In this document: piece by piece, positions 30,360-34,972 of the stretch
Position numbering within the stretch: position 1 is the first letter of the stretch
How the letters are laid out: each line of letters opens with the position of its first letter
DNA from: DASTQL01 sp035761805
GTDB taxonomy: Bacteria; Actinomycetota; Actinomycetes; Jiangellales; Jiangellaceae
Length of the DNA stretch: 34,972 bases
NCBI GenBank assembly: GCA_035761805.1
Contig: DASTQL010000172.1
Coordinates: 1 to 34,972, forward strand
Reading direction: 5' to 3'
Position numbers and translations under genes: made by a program
The notes under the pieces: generated by a model
Seen by the model: the letters and a program-made list of their open reading frames with translations, nothing else
What the model was told of the DNA's origin: nothing
Database searches by the model: none

Positions 30360-31498
30360 GGCCCGCCCCCGCGGTGCTGCCGGACGACCCGCTCGTCCCG
30401 GCCGTGGTCGGCTTCGCCCGTACCCTGCGTGCGGCAGGGGTGGACGCGGCGCCGGGACGGGTGCACGCCATGCTCGACGCGCTCGGCCACCTCGACCCGG
30501 CCGGGACCGCTGACGTCTACTGGAGCGGTCGGCTGACCCTCTGCGGGTCTCCTGCGGAGGTCCGCACCTTCGACCGGGCCTTCACCGCGTACTTCGGGGA
30601 GGATGCCCTGCCCCAGCCCGTGCGGCGTCCGGTGCCGAGGGTCGTGGTCCACACCGCCGTCCCCGACGGGCCCGACGGCCCCGAGGGCGGCTCGGGCGAG
30701 GACGTCGAGGCGGTCCGGACGGCGACCGCGAGCCGGGTCGAGGTGCTCCGGCACCGTGACCTGGCCGTCCTGGACGAGCGGGAGCGGGCGGAGGTGGACC
30801 GCATGCTCTCCCTGCTCACCGCCCCGGGCCCGGTGCGCCGGTCCCGGCGGCGGGCTCCCTCGCGGCACGGCCGACTGGACGTCGGCCGGACCGTCCGCGC
30901 CACGCTTCGCGAGGGCGGGGAGACCGTGCGGCTGCGTCGCCACGACCGGGTGGACCGGCCCCGCCGGACGGTGTTCCTCGTCGACGTGAGCGGGTCCATG
31001 GCCCCGTACGCCGATGCCGTGCTGCGGCTCGCGCACGCGTGCTGCCGCCGCCGGCCGGCCACCGAGGTCTTCACGATGGGGACCCGGCTGACCCGGGTGA
31101 CCCGGGAGATGCAGCGGCCGGACGCCGACGCGGCGATGTCGGGGGTCGCCCAGGCGGTCCCGGACTGGAGCGGCGGGACCCGCCTGGGCGAGCAGGTCCG
31201 GGCGTTCCTCGACCGATGGGGCCGCCGCGGGGTCGCTCGTGGCGCCGTCGTCGTCGTGGCGAGCGACGGCTGGGAGCGCGGGGACACGGCCGAGCTCGGC
31301 GAACAGATGGCCCGGCTGGCCCGCCTCGCCCGGGCGGTGGTCTGGGTCAGCCCACACGCCGGACGTGACGGGTTCGCGCCGCTGGTGGGCGGCCTGCAGG
31401 CCGCCCTGCCGTCCGTGGACGCCCTGGTGGCCGGCCACGACCTCGTCGCCATGGAGCGGCTGGTGACGACGATCGGGCAGGTGGGGCGCCGTGCGTGA
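30356..31498 (+). CDS. VWA-domain protein, CoxE-like
   Basis: Partner of the MoxR ATPase, 380 aa. The N-terminal half is a CoxE-type region (SGRLTLCGSPAEVRTFDRAF). After an Arg-rich stretch (RRSRRRAPSRHGRLDVGRT) comes the von Willebrand A domain with the MIDAS motif DVSGSM (210-215) and SGGTRLGEQ and VVASDGWERGD as further metal contacts. In CO dehydrogenase systems CoxD and CoxE act in building the Cu-Mo active site. Here the target enzyme is outside the window. GTG overlaps moxR by 4 bp and xdhC by 8 bp. Confidence 0.92.
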   Translation: MRPAPAVLPDDPLVPAVVGFARTLRAAGVDAAPGRVHAMLDALGHLDPAGTADVYWSGRLTLCGSPAEVRTFDRAFTAYFGEDALPQPVRRPVPRVVVHTAVPDGPDGPEGGSGEDVEAVRTATASRVEVLRHRDLAVLDERERAEVDRMLSLLTAPGPVRRSRRRAPSRHGRLDVGRTVRATLREGGETVRLRRHDRVDRPRRTVFLVDVSGSMAPYADAVLRLAHACCRRRPATEVFTMGTRLTRVTREMQRPDADAAMSGVAQAVPDWSGGTRLGEQVRAFLDRWGRRGVARGAVVVVASDGWERGDTAELGEQMARLARLARAVVWVSPHAGRDGFAPLVGGLQAALPSVDALVAGHDLVAMERLVTTIGQVGRRA

Positions 31499-32603
31499 CG
31501 TGCTGCCGGTGGTTGCGGGATGGGTGGACTCGGGGGCGCCCGTCGCGCTGGCGACCGTGGTGTCGACCTGGCGGTCCGCTCCCCGTCCGGCCGGCGCCGC
31601 CATGGCGGTCGGGCCCGGTGGGGAGGTCGTCGGCAGCGTGTCCGGCGGCTGCGTGGAGGGAGCCCTCTACGACCTCGGCAGCGAGGTCCTCGCGGGGGAG
31701 CGCGGTGCCCTGCTGCAACGCTACGGGGTGAGCGACGACGACGCCTTCGCCGTCGGCCTGACCTGTGGCGGGATCCTGGACGTCTTCGTGGAGCGGGTCG
31801 ACGGCGAGTCGTTCCCCGAGCTGCCGGCGGCGGCTGGCAGCGTCGCCGCCGGCGAGCCGGTCGCCCTCGCCACGGTCGTCTCCGGCCCAGGTCCCCTCGG
31901 GCGGCACCTGGCCGTCTGGCCGGACCGGCGCTCCGGCACGCTCGGCGCCGAACGGCTGGACGACGCGGTGTCCGACGATGCCGCCGGGATGCTCGACGCC
32001 GGACGGACCGGGACGCTCCACTACGGCGCGCACGGCGAGCGGCGGGGCGATGAGCTCACCGTCTTCGTCCAGTCCTTCGCCCCGCCCCCGCGGATGATCG
32101 TCTTCGGTGCCATCGACTTCGCCGCCGCGGTGGTCCGGGTCGGCGGCTTCCTGGGCTACCGCGTGACGCTGTGCGACGCCCGCCCGGTCTTCGCGACCGC
32201 GGCCCGGTTCCCGGACGCGGACGAGGTGGTCGTGGCCTGGCCGCACGAGTACCTGGCGTCGACCGAGGTGGACGAGCGGACGGTGATCTGCGTGCTCACC
32301 CACGACCCCAAGTTCGACGTCCCGCTCCTGGAGGTCGCCCTGCGCACTCCGGCGGGCTACGTCGGCGCGATGGGGTCGCGCCGCACGCACGCCGACCGGC
32401 TCGAGCAGCTGCGCGAGCGCGGGCTGAGGGGCGAGGAGCTCGCGCGGCTCTCCTCGCCGATCGGCCTGGACCTCGGGTCGCGCACGCCGGAGGAGACCGC
32501 CGTGAGCATCGCCGCGGAGATCGTGGGGTCGAGGCACGGCGGCACCGGCCGCAGGCTCACCCACACGTCCGGGCCGATCCACCACGAGAGCCAACCGCGG
32601 TGA
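31491..32603 (+). CDS. XdhC/CoxI family molybdenum-cofactor maturation protein
   Basis: Binds and sulfurates molybdenum cofactor before insertion into xanthine-dehydrogenase-type enzymes; 370 aa. The N-terminal XdhC/CoxI domain has GSVSGGCVEGALYD and LTCGGILDVFVE with the conserved cysteines. The C-terminal Rossmann domain has MIVFGAIDFAAAVVRVGGFLGY, VCVLTHDPKFD-like sequence, GAMGSRRTHADRL and SPIGLDLGSRTPEETAVSIAAE. GTG overlaps the VWA gene by 8 bp and the next gene by 4 bp. Whether it serves xanthine dehydrogenase or a CO-dehydrogenase-like enzyme cannot be told here. Confidence 0.93.
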   Translation: MRDVLPVVAGWVDSGAPVALATVVSTWRSAPRPAGAAMAVGPGGEVVGSVSGGCVEGALYDLGSEVLAGERGALLQRYGVSDDDAFAVGLTCGGILDVFVERVDGESFPELPAAAGSVAAGEPVALATVVSGPGPLGRHLAVWPDRRSGTLGAERLDDAVSDDAAGMLDAGRTGTLHYGAHGERRGDELTVFVQSFAPPPRMIVFGAIDFAAAVVRVGGFLGYRVTLCDARPVFATAARFPDADEVVVAWPHEYLASTEVDERTVICVLTHDPKFDVPLLEVALRTPAGYVGAMGSRRTHADRLEQLRERGLRGEELARLSSPIGLDLGSRTPEETAVSIAAEIVGSRHGGTGRRLTHTSGPIHHESQPR

Positions 32604-33160
32604 GCCGGGTCGCCGGGCTGGTCCTCGCCGCCGGTGGCGGACGCCGGTTCGGCGGGCCCAAGGCGGTGGTGGAGCTCGAGGGGGAGCGGCTCGTCGACCG
32701 TGCCGTCCGCGCCCTCGCCGAGGGCGGGTGCGCACCCGTGGTCGTGGTCTCCGGTGCCGTGCCGCTGGAGGTGCCCGACGCGATCGTCGTCGACAACCCG
32801 ACGTGGCAGACCGGGATGGCGTCCTCGCTCCGGGTGGGCGTCGGCGCCCTACCCCAGGACGCCGTCGCCGTCGTGCTCGCACTGGTCGACACGCCCTGGG
32901 TGGGTCGAGAGAGCGTACGGCGGCTGATCCGGGCCCACGAGGAGGGCGCCGGGGTCGCGGTCGCCACGTACGGGGGGGTGCGGGGGCGCCCGGTGCTGCT
33001 GGGCCGCTCGCACTGGGCCGCCGCACTCGCCTCGGCCCACGGGGACCGCGGGGCGAGGGAGTTCCTGGCGACCCGCCCCGACCTCGTGGTCGAGGTGCCG
33101 TGTGACGGGACCGGCGACCCACGGGACGTTGACCGGCTGGAGGACCTGTCCGCGGGCTGA
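32600..33160 (+). CDS. MocA-like molybdenum cofactor nucleotidyltransferase
   Basis: NTP transferase of 186 aa, probably making the cytosine dinucleotide form of molybdenum cofactor. The N-terminus GLVLAAGGGRRFGGPK is the nucleotide-binding loop; WQTGMASSLRVGVGAL and LALVDTPWV follow, then GRPVLLGRSHW and GDRGAREFL. GTG overlaps xdhC as GTGA. Its position with XdhC fits final cofactor preparation for a hydroxylase. Confidence 0.9.
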   Translation: MSRVAGLVLAAGGGRRFGGPKAVVELEGERLVDRAVRALAEGGCAPVVVVSGAVPLEVPDAIVVDNPTWQTGMASSLRVGVGALPQDAVAVVLALVDTPWVGRESVRRLIRAHEEGAGVAVATYGGVRGRPVLLGRSHWAAALASAHGDRGAREFLATRPDLVVEVPCDGTGDPRDVDRLEDLSAG

Positions 33161-33214
33161 CGGCGTGCGGTGAGCGGAACCGGGCAGCGCCGAGTTCCAG
33201 CCCCTGGTCGGATC

Positions 33215-33342
33215 GGCTGGGAGGTTGCTGCCACGAGTTGCGGCAACCTCCCAGCCTGCGCGACGTGGTGGCGGCGGGGGAGGTGCGGGACCCGGCGATG
33301 CCCTGGACGAGGTTGCCACCACGAGCTGCAGCAACCTCCCAG
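33215..33342. terminator. Two matching hairpins in the convergent gap
   Basis: Hairpin A has a perfect 14-bp stem (33215-33228 with 33243-33256) and hairpin B an 8-bp stem (33309-33316 with 33331-33338, extendable across a bulge). Both have 14-nt loops sharing CCACGAG and the 3' arm GCAACCTCCCAGCC. They lie in the 229-bp gap between the converging mocA-like and DUF1116 genes and could stop transcription from both sides. They also look like a repeated REP-type unit. Confidence 0.7.
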
Positions 33343-33389
33343 CCAACGCGACACGTGTCCTGGGTGAGCCGGATTCAGAGCGCAGCCGG

Positions 33390-34802
33390 TCAGCCGGCGG
33401 CGGCGAGGGCGTCGAGGGCGAGGGTGAAGCACTCGGCCGGGGGAGTGACGAGCCCCGCCCCCACCTGGCCGGTCCCGGCGACGCGACCGGCCATGCCGGT
33501 GTTGATCTGCGGCAGGATCCCCGTCCGCACGACCCGGGTGACGTCGATGCCCGTCGGGGCTCCCCGGAAGTCAAGGGCCGGCACGGCGAACGTCGGGTTC
33601 TCGCCCACGGTGATCTCGTACATGAGCTGTGAGGTCCGCACCGCGTCGGGCACGGTGCCGCCGACGAACCGCACGATGGCCGGCGCGCCCGCCATGACGA
33701 AGCCCCCGAGGCCCATGGTCTCGGTGATCGACGAGTCGCCGATGTCCGGGTTGGCATCCTCCGGGCCGTAGGAGCCGAGGAACAGGCCGTCCGGGGTGAG
33801 CGCCGGGGCCGTGAACCACCGGTCCCCCGTTCCCGAGACCTGGATGCCGAAGTCGGTGCCGTTGCGGGCCATGGTCGTGACGACGGTGCTGCCGGGGATC
33901 CCCGCGGCGGCCGAGGTGATGAGCTTGCCGGCCGGCATCACCAGGTTGAGGAAGAAGTGGTCGTTGCCGGCGACGAAGCGTGCCACCCGGGCCACGTCAC
34001 CGGACGGGAGCCCGCTCTCCACCAGGTCGGGGAGCAGGTCGCGCAGGAGCATCAGCGTCCCGGCCCGGTTGCGGTTGTGGCCCTCGTCGCCCATCTGCAC
34101 CATCTGCGCGATGAGCGAGCGGACGTCGACCGGACCGTGCCGTTGTACGGCGACCTGCAGCGCGGGGCCGAGGACCTCCGACATCCAGCGCAGCCGGTCG
34201 ATGACCTCCGGCCCGTAGGCCCCGTAGCGGAGCACCCGGCCGAGCCCCTCGTTGAGCGAGCACCAGGCGGTCCGGTCGTGGACCTCGTCCCGGAGCTCGA
34301 AGACCCACATCGACGGCGAGACCACGCCGGCCATCGGCCCGACTGCGCCGCGGTGGTGGCAGGGCTCGAACTCGACCTCCCCGCTCGCGAGCCGGCGCTC
34401 CGCCTCCCCGGGGTCGGCGGCCTGCCCCTCGAGCAGCATCGCGCCGATCAGGGCGCCTCGCATCGGCCCGGACGCCCGGTCCCACGCCAGCGGCGGCCCG
34501 GCGTGCAGGAGCTGCCCGGGCTGCAGGCCCAGGGCCGCGCCCGCCGGTCGTACGTCCACCAGCACGGCACCGGCCGCGAGCATCGCCTCGAGCGCTCGCC
34601 GGTTCGCGGCCGGTCGCCGGCGGTCGGCCGTCACCGCCGCCAGGGCGTCCTCCGCGGCGGACGGCGGCGGCTGCCACTCCACTTCGATGACCTCGACCGC
34701 CTGCGCCCGGAGGGCCTCCGCGAGCAGGCCCGCGCCCGCGGAGACGACTCCGGGAGGCCCGGTCAGCAGGTCTGCGGCCGCGCCGGGGGCGGCCGCGTTC
34801 AC
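33390..34802 (-). CDS. DUF1116 protein, YlbE/AllG-like
   Basis: Cytoplasmic protein of 470 aa with the DUF1116 domain through most of its length. Visible motifs are FEPCHHRGAVGPMAGVVSPS, WCSLNEGLGRVLRYGAYG, QMGDEGHNRNRAGT, GNDHFFLNLVMPAGK and MARNGTDFGIQVSG. In E. coli the fdrA-ylbE-ylbF genes (later named allFGH) have been linked to oxamate carbamoyltransferase in allantoin breakdown, from memory. GTG at 34802 overlaps the FdrA stop as GTGA; the longer frame is not used. It probably acts as a complex with FdrA. The exact substrate here is unproven. Confidence 0.85.
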   Translation of the reverse strand: MNAAAPGAAADLLTGPPGVVSAGAGLLAEALRAQAVEVIEVEWQPPPSAAEDALAAVTADRRRPAANRRALEAMLAAGAVLVDVRPAGAALGLQPGQLLHAGPPLAWDRASGPMRGALIGAMLLEGQAADPGEAERRLASGEVEFEPCHHRGAVGPMAGVVSPSMWVFELRDEVHDRTAWCSLNEGLGRVLRYGAYGPEVIDRLRWMSEVLGPALQVAVQRHGPVDVRSLIAQMVQMGDEGHNRNRAGTLMLLRDLLPDLVESGLPSGDVARVARFVAGNDHFFLNLVMPAGKLITSAAAGIPGSTVVTTMARNGTDFGIQVSGTGDRWFTAPALTPDGLFLGSYGPEDANPDIGDSSITETMGLGGFVMAGAPAIVRFVGGTVPDAVRTSQLMYEITVGENPTFAVPALDFRGAPTGIDVTRVVRTGILPQINTGMAGRVAGTGQVGAGLVTPPAECFTLALDALAAAG

Positions 34803-34972
34803 GGCGACTCCTCGCACAGCTCGACGGCCTTGCGGGCCGCTGCGGCGTTGGACAGGTGGACGGAGGCGCCGGCGGTGACCAGCCCGGCAGCCTGCCGCTC
34901 CAGGCCCTTGGGATCCCCGGACGTCCCCACCAGCGAGACCACCACGGCGACCTCCCGTCCGTCGGCCGCGGC
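34799..34972 (-). CDS. fdrA: FdrA-like protein (AllF), C-terminal fragment
   Basis: Only the last 57 residues are inside the window; the gene continues past the right edge. The fragment reads VAVVVSLVGTSGDPKGLERQ, then GLVTAGASVHLSNAAAARKA, which is the conserved end of FdrA, a protein related to succinyl-CoA synthetase alpha chains. It overlaps the DUF1116 gene by 4 bp, so both are made together. A DUF2877 (YlbF/AllH) gene would be expected close by outside the window. Confidence 0.8.
   Translation of the reverse strand, partial: AAADGREVAVVVSLVGTSGDPKGLERQAAGLVTAGASVHLSNAAAARKAVELCEESP

Noticed and set aside
30047..31603. 518-codon minus-strand frame over the CoxE-like gene
   Set aside because: Antisense shadow of a gene with an intact MIDAS motif and coupled neighbours.

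Overview
This is chromosomal DNA from a high-GC actinobacterium, most likely Nocardioidaceae or a close relative. The evidence is GC-rich third codon positions throughout, many GTG starts, ATGA/GTGA gene overlaps, a SUF-only iron-sulfur operon led by SufR, and the order def-fmt-rsmB-rpe-[FMN riboswitch]-ribD-ribE-ribBA-ribH. Most of the window is core housekeeping, with two accessory blocks set into it. I saw no tRNA, rRNA, CRISPR array, transposase or integrase.

Left part (1-6.2 kb, mostly minus strand). The genes are heme A synthase ctaA, then a surface module (anti-sigma factor, ECF sigma factor, class F-type sortase, DUF4397 wall-type protein), then a two-gene ABC-2 exporter. From memory, ctaA, an ABC exporter and sufR lie close together in mycobacteria (about Rv1456c-Rv1460), so the surface module looks like an insertion into that order.

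Accessory block (6.27-13.96 kb, plus strand). Six tightly overlapping genes encode three glycosyltransferases, a fused ABC exporter and two aminoglycoside-phosphotransferase-fold kinases. This separates the ABC-2 exporter from sufR. I do not recognise it as a described pathway, and it is the best candidate for a new system: cytoplasmic glycoside assembly, export and phosphorylation. A compound palindrome sits in its divergent promoter region, and a repeat-built hairpin closes it.

SUF operon (14.1-20.7 kb): sufR, sufB, sufD, a Rieske ferredoxin gene, sufC, sufS, sufU and sufT, all plus strand and mostly overlapping. sufR appears leaderless and carries a SufR-type operator over its start. sufD has no ATG/GTG at the expected N-terminus; an ATC is in its place.

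Translation, riboflavin and histidine block (20.9-29.3 kb): def, fmt, rsmB and rpe, then an FMN riboswitch ahead of ribD-ribE-ribBA-ribH, then hisE-hisG.

Right end (29.4-35.0 kb). A CoxD-like MoxR ATPase, CoxE-like VWA protein, XdhC/CoxI and MocA-type nucleotidyltransferase form a maturation set for a molybdenum hydroxylase whose structural subunits are not in the window. Convergent to them are a DUF1116 protein (YlbE/AllG-like) and the C-terminus of an FdrA (AllF-like) protein, which suggest purine/ureide catabolism. Two matching hairpins fill the convergent gap.

A recurring feature is a -10-like hexamer ending 6-8 nt before a GTG or ATG start (ctaA, the ABC ATPase, sufR, rpe, hisE, moxR), which predicts leaderless transcripts.
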